A stretch of DNA of 64,000 nucleotides, taken from assembly GCF_031755915.1 (NCBI RefSeq), contig NC_083388.1, positions 5,897,501 through 5,961,500 of the forward strand, read 5' to 3'. Shown here piece by piece: positions 36,822 through 49,899 of this stretch. The translations under genes were made by a program, and so were the position numbers. Numbering within the stretch: the stretch's first letter is position 1; each line of letters starts with the position of its first letter. Source of the DNA: Ziziphus jujuba (Eukaryota; Streptophyta; Magnoliopsida; Rosales; Rhamnaceae). The notes under the pieces were generated by a model, which saw nothing but the letters and a program-made list of their open reading frames with translations, had not been told where the DNA came from and made no database searches.

Positions 36822-39800
36822 TGTTAGGACCCATGCAAAATTCCTTACCGGAATCCTAGACAAGTCCTAATTCCAGAAAAATCCTATTGGACCTTCCGAT
36901 GGAAAATCCAGCAGCATCTCCCCTAAGGGTTGGACTTACTACAAAATTCCCTGCAAAAAAAAAAAAAAAAAAAAACACACTTCTAACAATATCTCCTTAT
37001 TCCTCCCACCTTACTACAATTTATTTCCACAAAGTTCAGCACATCAAATTTTAACAGGGAACCAGTGAAATATTTTATAAATACATCCATATAATATACG
37101 GTGCGTCAAAGGTTTACAATTAATTTTGGAATTAATACAACAAAGTATATAAACAAATAGTGCAAGGTAGAACAGAAAAGAAAGAAAGGACTCCTTGGAA
37201 TTCGGCAGCAACTAAAACATCGAGCTCACTCCAGTCGATCACATCTACTAACCTGGGTCTAAGGAAACAAAATTTAAAAACATGAGATGCTAATCATCTC
37301 CATGAGTGATCCAATCCATTATACAAAATAAACTTAACCAATTAATAATAAATAAGTTAATAAATAAATACTAAGCATTTGAAATAATGTTGTCTCTCAA
37401 AACCCTCACAGTTCACTCAGTTGGAAATGTTCCCCTTTTAAAACATTTTACAAAACCCAATAATTGTATATGACCCAAAAACCAATAAAGTAATTAACCA
37501 ATAAAATAAATAGAATACAAAATAATTTTAGAATCTAAAATTTACACTTTGAGATTAATAATAACAAATAATTGAATCCATATTAATGATTATAATACAA
37601 TCACAAATAAATTAACCAAGCCAAGGGAATAATCAAGGAATATTAATAAATAAAATGCAAATAATATGCAACAAATCAATTTAGTAATAAATGGGTTTAA
37701 CGTAAAACAAAATTGATTTTAATGAATCTTAAATTTATGTAATCCTTAAAAACATGATAAAATATATTTTTGGACACAATAAAAATAAATAATAAAATCA
37801 ATATAAATAAGATTCATGTAAAAACCTCGATTTAAATAAATAATAAAAACATGAATAAAATACTTTTAATTTCAAATATCACTTTGAAAAACATTTAATT
37901 TTTGATAATCGATTGGGAAAATATCTTGACGCATCATACTATATACCAGTGATGTCCAACGGTGTCCAGCGTCCCAAAGCACTGTCTAATGGGGAGATTA
38001 AGAGAGAACCTACATTCGGTCACCGTGGTGTCCCATCGGGCCAATGCTATCAACAGTCACCAGGCCATGGAGGGGACGGCTGATGCTCACTATGCATTAT
38101 ATCCTGCCAGCCCTCAAGTCCAATGGCCTAATCATGTGCCCTAATCATATCCATGTAAATCCAGTACAGAATACTAGTACTGTATGAGTGCATCTAAAAA
38201 TCATAAAATCAATATATTTTTAAATATCCAAATCTCATAAATCCCACTTTTAAAATCCGTTGGTTCACATCACATTTAAACCCATAATATTTTTACATTT
38301 CTTTTTAATCATCAACATCATAAATCCACCACTTAAAAATCCATCAATTTCAAATCCATCGATTTAAATATAACAATTTTCAACACCATGAAAACCAGAT
38401 CAATAATCAAACGTATAAATATGGATTTTGAACTCAATACTTTAATACAACTATTTTTCTCAAAACCTTAAAATTAATTTATATCAAAATCACATAAATT
38501 TCATATTTGCTTAAATCCACATCAGTACATTTATTATACGCAATAAATTCCATAATATAAATTTAACAATAATTGACCATAATTTAAATCCATAACTTCT
38601 TTAAAACCAAATATATGAATTCCATGCAATATGTGCTTAAATCAATAAACTTTTGGCATCATAAATTCAAAAAAATAAATTTAATAACAATTTAAAACAT
38701 AATTTATTTAAAAACCTGAAATATAATTTTTGATGCAATACATGCACTAAGTCAACATAAATCATCATCATAAATTCAAATAACAATTTCTTAAATATTA
38801 AACATATATAGCACATTTTTCATAAACAAGCACATTTTTCATAAATTCAATTAACACCATATATATATATATATATATATATTCACAATCCCAAAATATA
38901 GTTTGGTGACATTACATATATTAATTAATCATAAATTTGACATTACATATATTAATTAATCATAAATTGACATTATAAATTTTAAATACCAATTTGTCTC
39001 AAATATCAAACACAATTATTTTTCATAACTTCAAATAACATAAAATATCCATAGTTTAACTTCTGAAAATAATTTGAAGGTGGGTCACTCACCTCGAGCA
39101 TGCAATTCAATCAAGATCCTCCATAGGATCAATTCCACAATCCACACATGCTCCTCCTGGAGATCGGACCCGTGGTGGCTAGGATCTCACCGGAAAGCTC
39201 TTGGATTTAATGCCCTTGATTCTCTCAAACCGTTGCGAATTGGAGAAAATTGACCTTAAATTTGGGTTTAGGGAGGTCGAATTAATGGAGAAGAATAGGT
39301 GGGATGATAGGAAACTCACTGGAACTGGGTTTTCTAGTGAGCCGCCATGGTCATCGGAATCCGCCACCTCCGGCGGCCATGGGCTATAAAATTGGGTGGG
39401 GAGGTAGATCTGGTGATGGATAAACCAATGGGATCGGCGATGAGGAAACATAGATTTGGTTTGGGAGAAATCGACCGGAGAAGGAAACGGGCCACTCACA
39501 GAAAAACACCCCGATCCCGGCGCGTTGCAGCTATCTGGCCATGATTTTTGGCTAGTCGGCCAGTTTTGATGGGTGGGTCAAGGTGGTCAGGCGTGTGTAC
39601 TGTTCTGGTGGCCAGAAATGGGTGAACAGCGATTGCCGATGGTGGTGGCTTCCTCCCTCTCTCTCTCTCCTCCCCTTTTTCTCTCTCTTTCCCCCGGCCC
39701 ACACGAGTTTTGGCCAAATAAAAGCCACCCGTGGGTGACACTGTTCACTCATGGGATTGGCTGAGAGAGCAACACGTGGCACACAGTGTTCACTTAATTC

Positions 39801-40985
39801 AAATATATATTAAAATATTACGCTATTCAGAAAATGTTGCAGGTCCATAACTTTTCAACCAAATGTCCAAATTAGGCGTGCCGTTTGTCTATGAACTTGT
39901 ATCAACGAGTACTTTATCATTATATAAGAGTCAAATCAAAATTCTACATAAATAAAAAGTCAAACTCGGCACCCTTGGACAACTTGGACCGCAACTTGTC
40001 TTGCTCATAACTTTCAAACAGTAATTCTAATTTCGACGTGCTACTTGTCAGGACTCGTCCAAAATTCCTCATCGGAACCCTAGACAAGCCCTGATCCCAG
40101 AGAAACCCTACTGGACCCTCCAATGGAAAATCCGGCAGAACCTCCCCTAAGGGTTGGACTTACCACAAATTTTCTGTACTGAAAACACACTTCTATATAC
40201 GTCCCCGTTATTCCTCCCACGTTACTACAATATAATTCCACAATTTGTAGCGCTCCAAAAGAATAATAGGGAATTAATGCAGTATTTAATAAAATGCATC
40301 CAATACAGTATACAGAGCATTATACAAATGAATGTCGAATTAATACAATGTCAGATAAAGAAGCAATACAAGATGAAGAGGAAAAAGGGAAGAAGTGCTC
40401 CTTAGACTTTCGGCAATGAACTGAGACGTCGGGCTCGCCCCGGACGATCAACGTCTCCCAACCTGGACCTAGGGGAACGGAATTTAAAAATATGAGATGC
40501 TAATCATCTCAGTGAGTGACCCTATCTACTGTACGATTATAACCGTAATAATAATTATAGCACACTTGATTAATTAAGAGTAAATAAATAAATAATAATT
40601 AATTAAAAAAAATATTTTCTCTCAAAACCCTCACCATTCACTCCATTTGGAAAGTTCCCCTTTTTAAAAGTCATTTCACCAAAACCCAAATTTGTACCCC
40701 AATTAATATCATAAAAATTGATGCTCAAAAATATGAATGAACAATCATTGTAATGTTATGAAATATCTCAAATCAAGATGTAAACATTTGAGCATGCACT
40801 GTAATAAATACAGTCCACCAAATAAATATGAAAATGTAGGAATCACCCCAATATTTGTAACTCAACAATATATATATATATATACAAACATATACAATGT
40901 ACCATACGACGTACCAATCTGTAAACCGTAGAATACACCCACCTCACGACTCTCAATATTGAACGGTGTCGTGGAAATAATAAAT

Positions 40986-41160
40986 AACCGTTGGGACATA
41001 CCCAACCTCATGGTCCGTGGCAATAATAAACCGTTGGATGATACCAACCTCACGGCACCGTGGTAATAATACTAAAACCATCGGATGAACCCGACCTCAC
41101 AGTCCATGGTAATAATAGAAAACCGTTGGATGAAACCAACCTCACAGCACCGTGGTAAAC
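40986..41160 (+). repeat. Tandem repeat of about 45 bp inside element B
   Basis: Four units of 43-47 bp each start AACCGTTGG or AACCATCGG and contain AACCTCACAGCACCGTGG-like cores. The related elements A and 58199-60920 differ in this part, so it looks like a length-variable segment of the LTR. Confidence 0.75.
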
Positions 41161-42823
41161 CCAGCACGCTGTAATATAATACTGAACCAAACTCTGGTAC
41201 TATATGGTACATCGATTAAAATAACCAATACAGTATCCTACTGTATCATAATCATAATTTAATTGTCAAGTTCAACCGCTTGTTCAAATATTTCAAAATC
41301 TTAAAATATCATTTCATACGAAAACCATAAATACCACAGTGACATTTATTCACCATAAACCAATTTTAAGCACCTAAAACTATAAATTATTTGATCGTGC
41401 TTAAAATTATATGATTTTCAATCTGGTTTCTCAAACCAAATAGTTTCCAAAATGATTTAAAATCTCAATTTAAATACCAAAATATTTAACTACTCCAAGT
41501 TCACTTATGAACCCATTAGAATATAAAACCATTTAATACATTGTCAAACCTTACATAAAATGACAACTCATATTTAATAAGGCAAATATTTTTATATGCA
41601 TAATCCAAATTTTCAATCAAATGGTATATAAGCCAAATTATTTGAACACCTATATATTATATTATACCCCAAAACAATTTTTTTTAAAACTAATAACCAT
41701 AGCAATAATTACAATAAATCAAACCACAATTTCTTTAAATTTTCAGTATATTCTTTTGGCACCAAAACGTATATTAAAAACATTATAAATTAGCAATACC
41801 ATTCTAGATAGAAATTCTCATGATATCGAACACATAAACATATTTTGGAAATATTCAATTATGAAATATTCCAACAAATTAATTTAATAATTAATAATTT
41901 CAAATTCAATTTCGTAAAATTCTTTGAATCAAAATATTTTTTTAATATATAAATATTTTGATTCACTCAATTGGGCATCAAATTTTCACAAATAAATCCA
42001 CTAAATATTTGGCACATAAAAATATCAATTTCAAATATTCAATTCACACAAAATATTCACAAATTTAATTTCCGAAATTAATTTGAAGGTGGGTCACTCA
42101 CCTGGAGCACGCCATTAAACCAAGATCCTCCATGGGTTCAATTCCATGACACATCCGTGCTCCTAAAACAACAATATTACACAACTCAAATAAATTAATA
42201 TTTTATTCGGATAAATAATACCCGGTACCCGAGGGCTTAAACACAAACGTTAACCAAAATTGACGGGTAATATACCGAATTGAAGCTTGAGTGACGAGGA
42301 TTATGAATCTGGTCTTACTTTCCGGAGATCGGACCCGAGATGGCCGGAATCTCGTCGGAAAGCTTTCAGCCTTTAGAGCCTTGATTCTCCCAAACTGTCA
42401 CGAATTGGAGGAAAATGACACTGGATCTTGGTTCAGGGGGTCGAAATTAGGAGGGAGGGACCGGAGACGTGACTGGGTACTCGCCGAAACTGGATTTTCC
42501 GGTGAGCCGCCTCGATCACCGGCAACCGTCGTAGGCGGCGGCGCATCCGGTGGCCGATGGCTGAGATTTTTGGGGGTTTTGTAGATCGAGGGGAGAAGGT
42601 TCCAATGGGACCGGCGGTGAGGCAAACGGAGGTCGGACGGCGAAGAGATCTGGGTTTGAAGATTTTCGGCCCCTAGCCGGAAAATACTCCGATCCCGGCA
42701 TGTTACTGGTCGGTTGGCCGAGAGATTTGGGTGGCCTATCGGAATTGAGGAGACGGAGGTAGTGGGGTGGCGCGTGTGGCCCTCTGGTGGCCGGACGATG
42801 GCCAACCGGTGGTGGCCGGTGGT

Positions 42824-42849
42824 TCTCTCTCTCTCTCTCTCTCTCTCTC
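42824..42849 (+). repeat. (CT)n microsatellite in element B
   Basis: A perfect CT run lies in the GC-rich part of the LTR. Similar pyrimidine runs occur in element A near 39655-39700 and, as purines, near 58710-58750. Confidence 0.9.
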
Positions 42850-43581
42850 CTCTCTCTCTTTCTCACTCCTTCCCTCCCATTTTGCCAAAATAAAAGCCAC
42901 CGTGGGTGATACTGTTCATCCACATGGACCTCTCACATGTCGACACATGGCATCACTGTTCACTGATTCAAAAACATTAAAATATTACGGTAGTCTGAAA
43001 ACTTCACACGTCCATAACTTTTTAACCAAATGTCCAATTTAAGCGTGCCATTAGTCTATGAACTTGTATTGACGAGCACTTTACAACCATACAAAATTTA
43101 AAGCAAAATTCTACAACCATAAAAAGTCAACTCCCGGCACCTTTTGGACAATTTGAATCTCGACTTGTTTTGCCCATAACTTTCAAACCGTAGCTCCGTT
43201 TTCGACGTGCTACTAGTCTACGAACTCGTGCCAATGTGTACTTCATAATAGTACTTCAGTCAACCTAGAATTCCATCCGAGTCAAAAAGTCAACTTTTGA
43301 CCTCTTGGTCAACGGTCAACGGTCAACGATCAAAGTCAACAGTTAACGGTCAACCTCGGTCAAAGTTGGAAAATTTCCGTTGTACTTTGGGATGGGATGT
43401 TACACTACCAGTCTACAAACTCGGGATGATACGTACTTCGTATTGGTGCCTCGCTCAATGCAAAATTCCACCCGAAACAAAAAGTCAAAAATTTACCTCT
43501 CCTCGGTCAACGGCGATCAAACTTGGTCAATCTCAGTCAATGTGAGAAATTTTCCTGCGTATTTTGGGATGTCGTGTTACA

Positions 43582-44592
43582 TAGGTTTCACATATCAAGT
43601 TTTTGGACAAAGGTATTTAATAATAATCTAATCCTTCTAATTTATATAATCTAAAGGTTCATGTTTGTTTTCTTCAAAACCCTTGAACATCACATAATCA
43701 TATCAATTAAACAACATTTATTTTTTACCTAAACTATTGATTACTTCTAAAATAACCTCTTTCCTCAATCTGAATCATCTATCTCTCTCATTCCCCAATT
43801 CTTCTTCTTTTTTTTCCCTCTTTATCTACATTACTATTATTTTTATTTGAAATAGATCCTTATATCCTTGAAACCTCTCTATATTATACTATTTAAATAA
43901 TTAAATAATGAAGTTGAGAAATTCTTTACATGATCAACAAAAGATAAAAATTCTATATTATATCCTTATAGATTGTTTGTATATACAGACAGATAAGATA
44001 AAAGATTAGAAGTATCATTATGAATAAAATATATGACTTGACAAATAGTTTGATTAATATAGGGACTAATAATAAATATGAAAGTAAGAGAGTGTGAAAC
44101 ATATTTCTATAGTAGAAAGGCTATGCAATTTGCCGTTTCTATTATTACCATCTTGTTATACTGTAGGTCAAAAGAAGATGGCAAGTAAACCCTTTAGGTT
44201 TAGAATCTTAAAATACATAAAATTCAATAAATTATTGGAGAATATTTACATCAAGAGAAATTGGTAGAAAATATTTATTAATTTTTTATTCAAGTCGGCC
44301 ATAATTTTGTTCAACCAATTAATTACACTTCAACTTAATTTAGAATCCCCATAGAATAGCGTACATATATATATATATATATATGCGCGTACGTTGAAGA
44401 GGTATTAATTCTTTATTCTTTCTGAGAATTGGAAGAGCTATTAATTAGAGGAATAAATGAACACCTAATAATCCATACATGAAAAACCAAACCAATTCCA
44501 TCCATAGACCTTGGCAAATAAGAAATATTATGGACATCAAAGGAAGAAAAATTAACTATAAATTGAATTTATGGAAGATATATATTACATAC
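43582..44592. other. Junction region downstream of NLR-B exon 1
   Basis: 43582-43925 matches 3640-3965 and 43980-44592 matches 11395-12043 of NLR-A. The 7.4 kb between those points in NLR-A is absent here. No gene is recognised. Confidence 0.75.
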
Positions 44593-46675
44593 CTTTTCAT
44601 TAAAAAGAGGAATGGCGCTGGTATTAGTTGTACTCTTCGGTTGATGATCAGAGCAATACTGTAGAAGCTGGGGTAATTCTTCCAACCGTAATATATGCAA
44701 ACGAGGAAACTCAATCTTAGCATTCATAGTTTCATCATTGTCAACTATCTCCTCTATCATCTTGCAATCGTCCATAACAATTGCCTCAAGTAGTTTGGCT
44801 ATGGAGAAACAGAAGATACTTTTCAATCTATCACATTTAAATACAATAAGTCGCCTCAAATTGTGAAAAGAGTCCGGTGCAAGTCTTCCATGGCAGATCT
44901 TTTCCAACTTCACCAAATTTTGAAGCTGCAAAGACTCCAAATCTAGAAAGGTAGTTTGTTCAACCGAGTTTACGATGTACAGAATTCAAGCGTTATCTGC
45001 AACTAGAAGAAACTTACAATGTGGAAAACCCTCTTTATTTAATTCATACACAACACTATTTTTACCCTCTAATCCATATAGTTCTATCACATCAGACCTT
45101 TTTAACAAATTTCCAAGCCCAAGCTCATCTAATCGACTGCTTCTTTCCAGCTCCATCGACAATTTTCTGTTATAAAAAGTTCCAAACATGTATTCATGAT
45201 GATGTATCATGGGAAGTCTTGGACACGATGCTAAGTTTATGGAATAGCTTTCCATTTTTTCCCCAAAGATGTCTTTCGTTAGAACATTAACATCAGGAAT
45301 GCTTAGATTTAACAAAGAGATAAGTTAAGGTAGATTTTTAGCTCACTGAGACTGGCATTTCTTATTTTATGGCCATTTACTCCTTCAACCTCCTAGGACA
45401 TTTGGTTGAATAACTCTAAGTTTTCCCCATCCTCCCAAATCCAACACCCACAGTTGAGTCAGTTGTCTGATTTCACTTCCCAGTTCCTCAACTTCAGAGC
45501 AAGAAAGGTCAAGAATTTCTAAATTTTTTAGCTCTCCAATTAGAGCTATGTTGCCCAATCTGCATCCAATCAAACGCAATGTTTGGAGATTCTAAAGAAA
45601 AGGAAAGGATGAAGGCAATGGATCCAAATTAACTTTATTCAAATATTAAACTTTAAGCTCTTTGAACCCTTCCAAAAATCGATCTGTAATTTGAGCATAA
45701 GACAATCGAATCAATAATAACTGAAGCTGCGGACCTTCCAATCTTTCATCTGGAAGCTGTTCAATGACATTTGTGTAGCTAAGGAGTGAAATTGCAATGG
45801 CATCTTTGAATTTTTTGTGGTCCCTCCTCATGTATTCATCCAATTCATCAAGATTTCTGATATTATACTAACGCCTCTCTTTGGATGCAATATCTATAGC
45901 AACATCATGGATCACATCATGCAATTTTACGCTGTTCTTGCCATAAAAAGTACAAGCATCCAACAGAAGACTAGAACGTTTAAGAATTTCAACAAGCGTA
46001 AGCATCCTATTTTTTGCCACTTTCCAATTAGAAATAAAGCCTTGAAACATGCCCAAACCTTAAGCATATTTCAACAAGTCACCAGTGTCTATGTTTGCAC
46101 CTTCTAGAAATAAACTACAGAGCAACAACAATGACTTTGCTTCCTCACTTGGCAAATAATTGTAATTTAACCTGACACTGGAGTACACTCTTTCATGCAT
46201 TCCTTTGATGTTATTTGGACTTGACATTCTTAACTCATGCAAGGCATTCTTCCAAACATGGCAAGGTTGCTTCCTCAATGCACTTGCTACTACTATTAAC
46301 ACAAGCGGTAAGCCATCACATTCTTTAACAATCTGACTTGCCAAATCTGGAAACTCGGGTTTTCCATTTGAATCGTCTGCTGTTTTATTAAACAAATCCA
46401 AGGGTTCACTTCCAGATAATTTTCCAACCTCAAAAATATTTTCATTTTTCACATCATTCTTTAATGCATTATAAAACCTGGATGTCAACAATATCTTGCA
46501 TTGCTTTTGATCACCACCGAATGATACACCGATATCTTCATCCAAGTCGATCCTTTTCCACGCATCATCTACAATTATAAGGATCATCTTTTCACGCCTT
46601 AGTCGATCTACTCTGGCAGATAATCTTGTTTGATCATCCAACTTTAGACCTAGCTTGCCTGCAATTTCTTGTTGA
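44593..46675 (-). pseudogene. NLR-B exon 1, 3' part (kinase-2 to LRR)
   Basis: The sequence resumes after copia-2 with IIVDDAW (kinase-2), [14 protein letters not shown], a GLPLV version of [16 protein letters not shown] and VKLHDVIHDVA. In-frame stops occur after GDLLKYA (46060), SKERR (45868) and FKELKV. A deletion near 45380 removes the LRR segment matching NLR-A residues about 680-705. The end PLFNEK and donor GTATG at 44592 match NLR-A exon 1. Confidence 0.92.
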
Positions 46676-47054
46676 ATACTTGTTAGTGTAATGTCACTTT
46701 TGTTGCTGTCATAAGTTGCTTTGTAATGATTAGTTATTGTACTTCAATTTTTGGTAAAAACATTGTTGTATTATGTAGCCAAAGTATGGCTTGTCTTTTG
46801 GCAATATGATTACTGCAATAGTAGGTGAAAATTAAGTGGTTTACTATTTATGAAAACTTGTGGTTATATGTTCTGTCCAAAATGAACGATGGTGTACACC
46901 ACACCAATTTAAGCTTCTTTCTCTTTCATTTTTGTTGTGTTTTTTGTCAAAAAATCCTACAAATGGTATCAGAGCTCTAATGATCTTAGTGGGGCTGTAA
47001 GTGAAATAGCAAAAAATACAGAAATCTTCCTTCTACCTTTCCTTCCTATTTTAA

Positions 47055-49333
47055 ATGGCTTCAACTCATTTTTCTGCTCCATCACCTCCTATATTTTCTG
47101 GAGAAAATTATGCCATGTGATCTATAAAAATGAAAGCTTACCTTTAAGCTTTTGACTTGTGGGAAGTAGTAGAGACCGAAAGAAATCCTCCCCCTTTGAT
47201 AACAAATCCCACTATTGCTCAAATAAACCAACATAGTGAGGAGGTTGCTAAAAAGTTTAAGGCTTTATCTGCCTTATATGCTGGTGTTTTAGAAGTGATG
47301 TTCACTAAAATTATGGCTTGCACTACAACTAAAAAAGTCTGGGACAAACTGAAAGAAGAGTTCTAAGGAAGTGCAAGAACAAGAAAAATGCAGGTATTGA
47401 ACTTAAGGAGGGAGTTCAAAACTTTAAGAATGAAGGATTCTAAGTTGGTAAAAGACTTTATTGACAGACTTATGAAGGTAGTAAACCACATCAAAATTCT
47501 TGGAGAGAAGCTAGGAGATAAAAGAGTGGTTGAGAAAGTGCTGGTCAACTTACCAGAAAAGTTCGAAGCAAATATCTCATCCTTGGAGGAGTCAAGAGAC
47601 CTGAATCAGATTTCTTTTTCAAAGCTTGTTAATGCTTTACAAGCAACTGAACAAAGAAGATCTATAAGACAAGAAGAAACCTCATAAAGTGCTTTTTTAG
47701 TATTACAAAAAGGTAAGGCTCCAGTAAACAATAATCAAAGGAACCAGCAAGGTGGAGGAAGTAATGTCAAAGAAAAACATGGTGTTGGCACAAGTAGAGA
47801 GGGTGAAAGAAAGAAGTTTATGAAGTGCTCTCATTGCAAAAAGGACAACCATCTTAAAATATATTGTTGGTTTAGGCCTAATATTCAATGTAGAGCTTGC
47901 AAACAACTTGGATATATTGAAAAAGTTTGCAAAAACAAAGGAGGACCAGTGCAACAAGCACACCAAGTACAAGTTGCTGATGAAGCACGGCAAAGTGAGG
48001 AAAGGATGTTTGTTGCTACATGTTATGCAGAAAAAGGCAACAAAGAAGCTTGGTTGGTGGATAGTGGCCACACTCAACATATGACTCATGATGCTAATCT
48101 CTTCAAGGCCTTGGATAGAAGCTTTGTTTTCGAAATCCAAATAGGAAATGGAGATTTTATTCAAGTTCAAGGCAAAGGAGAAGTGGCTGTGGAAACTTCA
48201 ACAGGTACTAAACTCATTTCAAATGTGTTATATGTACCCGAAATTAATCAAAGCTTGTTAAGTGTGGGACAAATGCTTGAAAATTGATATTCTTTGAATT
48301 TTCAAGATAAGTCTTGCATAATATATGATCAACATGGAAGTGAAATTCTAAATGTTGGAATGAAAGATAAAAACTTTATGGTAGAGTGGAACAAGAAGGA
48401 AAATAATATTTTTTACGCCAAAACTAGTGATGAATCTAAGTTGTGGCATAAAAGACTTGGTCATTTTAACTATGACTCATTGAATCTAATGCATGAAAAG
48501 AAATTGGTGGAGAATATACCTGCTGTTAGCAAAAACCTGGAAGTGTTTGAAGTGTGTCAGCTTGATAAGCAACAAAGGCTACCATTCTTTTTGAAAGGCG
48601 CTTGGCAAGCCTCTGAAAAGCTTCACTTGATTCATAGTGATGTATGTAGACCTATGAGTGAGAATTCTATCAATAGTAGTAGATATTTTCTCACTTTCAT
48701 AGACGATTTCTCCAGAATGTGTTAGGTGTATTTTTTGAAACAAAAATCTGAAGTTGCTGAGATATTCACCAGCTTTAAAGCCATGGTAGAAAATCAAGCA
48801 AAATGTAGCATAAAGGTGATACGATCAGATAATGGGACTGAATATACAGCTCAAAAGTTTGAGTTGCAATGGAAAGAAGCTGGAATTCAACATCAGCTGC
48901 CTTCTCCCTATACTCCTCAGCAATATGGGTTAGTAAGAGGAAGAACAGGACTATTATGGAGATGTGTAGATGCTTGTTGTTTGAGAAGCAATTACCAAAG
49001 AAGTTTTGGGCTGAAGCAGTGAATACCTTAGTGTATTTGCTAAATAGATTACCAACTAAAGCATTGGAGTTTAAAACTCCATATGAGGTATGGTATGGGG
49101 TCAAGCCTACTGTGGAGCATTTGAAGATATTTGGGAGCATTTGTTATACACATGTTCCTGAAATTCAGAGAGACAAGTTGGATCAAAAAGTTGATATGGG
49201 AATTTTTATTGGTTACAGCAGTAAAACAAAAGGGTACAGAGTATATCATTTGAAGACTAATAAGTTAATTGTTAGTAGGAATGTTCAAGTTGATGAGGTT
49301 GCTGCTTGGAATTGGGAAAAGAGTGAAGTTTAA
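47055..49333 (+). pseudogene. Copia-2 gag, protease and integrase, broken
   Basis: The gag start ATG is at 47055, with an in-frame TGA and TAA soon after (in the region before KMKAY and AFDLWE). A zinc knuckle C-x2-C-x4-H-x4-C starts near 47826; a second one (C-R-A-C) has Tyr in place of His. The protease site D-S-G is near 48060. The pre-integrase motif LWHKRLGHF is near 48440. The integrase carries HSDVC, RYFLTFIDDFSR and SDNGTEYT, with a TAG near 48723 and a one-base loss near 48930 that shifts the frame into FWAEAVNTLVYLLNRLP. It cannot yield a working polyprotein. Confidence 0.9.
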
Positions 49334-49429
49334 GCCTCAGAAAAGAATTTTATCCAAGAACATGATGAGATTCAGGAGGAGAATGATTCAAATGATGAAG
49401 ATGCTGTTGGAATCGAGCTACAAAATCCT

Positions 49430-49885
49430 TGACTGATATATATGAGAAAAGCATCCGAGGTACAAGACCTCTGAATGATGCATCCGAGAGAAGCATCCGA
49501 GGTACAAGACCTTTGACTGATGCATCTGAGAGAAGCATCCAAGGTACAAAATCCTTCATTGATGCATCCGAGAGAAGTGTCCGAGATACAAGACACCTAT
49601 CTGATATCCGAGATACAAGATCCTTATCCGATGTCTGAGCTATAAGACCCCTGTCCGATGTCTGAGATACAAGACCCTTGTCCGATGTCCGAGATACAAT
49701 ACCCCTGTCTGATGTCCGAGCTATAAGACCCTTGTCCGATATCCGAGATACAAGAACCCTATCCGATGTCCGAGATATAAAGCCCTTGTCCAATGTCCGA
49801 GATACAAGACTCCTGTCCGATGCCCGAGTTACAAGACCCATGTCCGATGTTCAAGGTACCAGACCCTTGACTGATGAATATGAAA
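49430..49885 (+). repeat. Coding minisatellite in copia-2 pol (42-bp then 27-bp units)
   Basis: Between integrase and reverse transcriptase the pol frame contains repeats of a 14-codon unit (ASERSIRGTRPLND type) and then about nine 27-bp units encoding S-D-V-R-D-T-R-P-L variants. The 27-bp unit equals the 42-bp unit minus its five-codon ASERS part. The array leads into YERCNLAL, a conserved spot in related copia elements that is commonly preceded by a single R-T-R-P-L-S-D-I-like stretch. Two CGA codons have become TGA. Confidence 0.9.
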
Positions 49886-49899
49886 GATGCAACCTAGCA

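Larger units (their letters stand above)
40046..43404 (-). mobile_element. Solo-LTR-like element B (3359 bp), nested in element A
   Basis: It starts TGTCAGGACTCGTCC and ends GGGATGTTACA. The flanks CTACT (40041-40045) and CTACC (43405-43409) are a 5-bp duplication with one change. Sequence on either side is continuous with element A: the A motif TTCGACGTGCTACT is cut here and its partner continues at 43405. Open frames inside (for example 42291-42923) come from a GC-rich stretch and have no domain features. Confidence 0.88.
36822..43581 (-). mobile_element. Solo-LTR-like element A (about 3.4 kb), split by element B
   Basis: The parts 36822-40045 and 43405-43581 together form one TG...CA unit (starts TGTTAGGACCC, ends TGTTACA) with no primer site or coding region, which fits a solo LTR. 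TAGG (or ATAGG) occurs on both sides (36817-36821 and 43581-43585). The flanks match a continuous stretch near 3590-3640 in NLR-A intron 3, which is the unoccupied site. Orientation is given relative to the related copy at 58199. Very long LTRs with these ends suggest a Ty3/gypsy source, but that is inference. Confidence 0.85.

Noticed and set aside
42291..42923. Open frames on both strands in a GC-rich part of element B, Gly/Arg/Pro-rich
   Set aside because: They lie in an LTR-like element, several frames are open at once, and the related elements A and C do not keep the same frames.
49430..49885. Regular short repeats that could be mistaken for a CRISPR array
   Set aside because: Units abut with no unique spacers, encode a repeated peptide in the pol frame, and lie in a plant retrotransposon.
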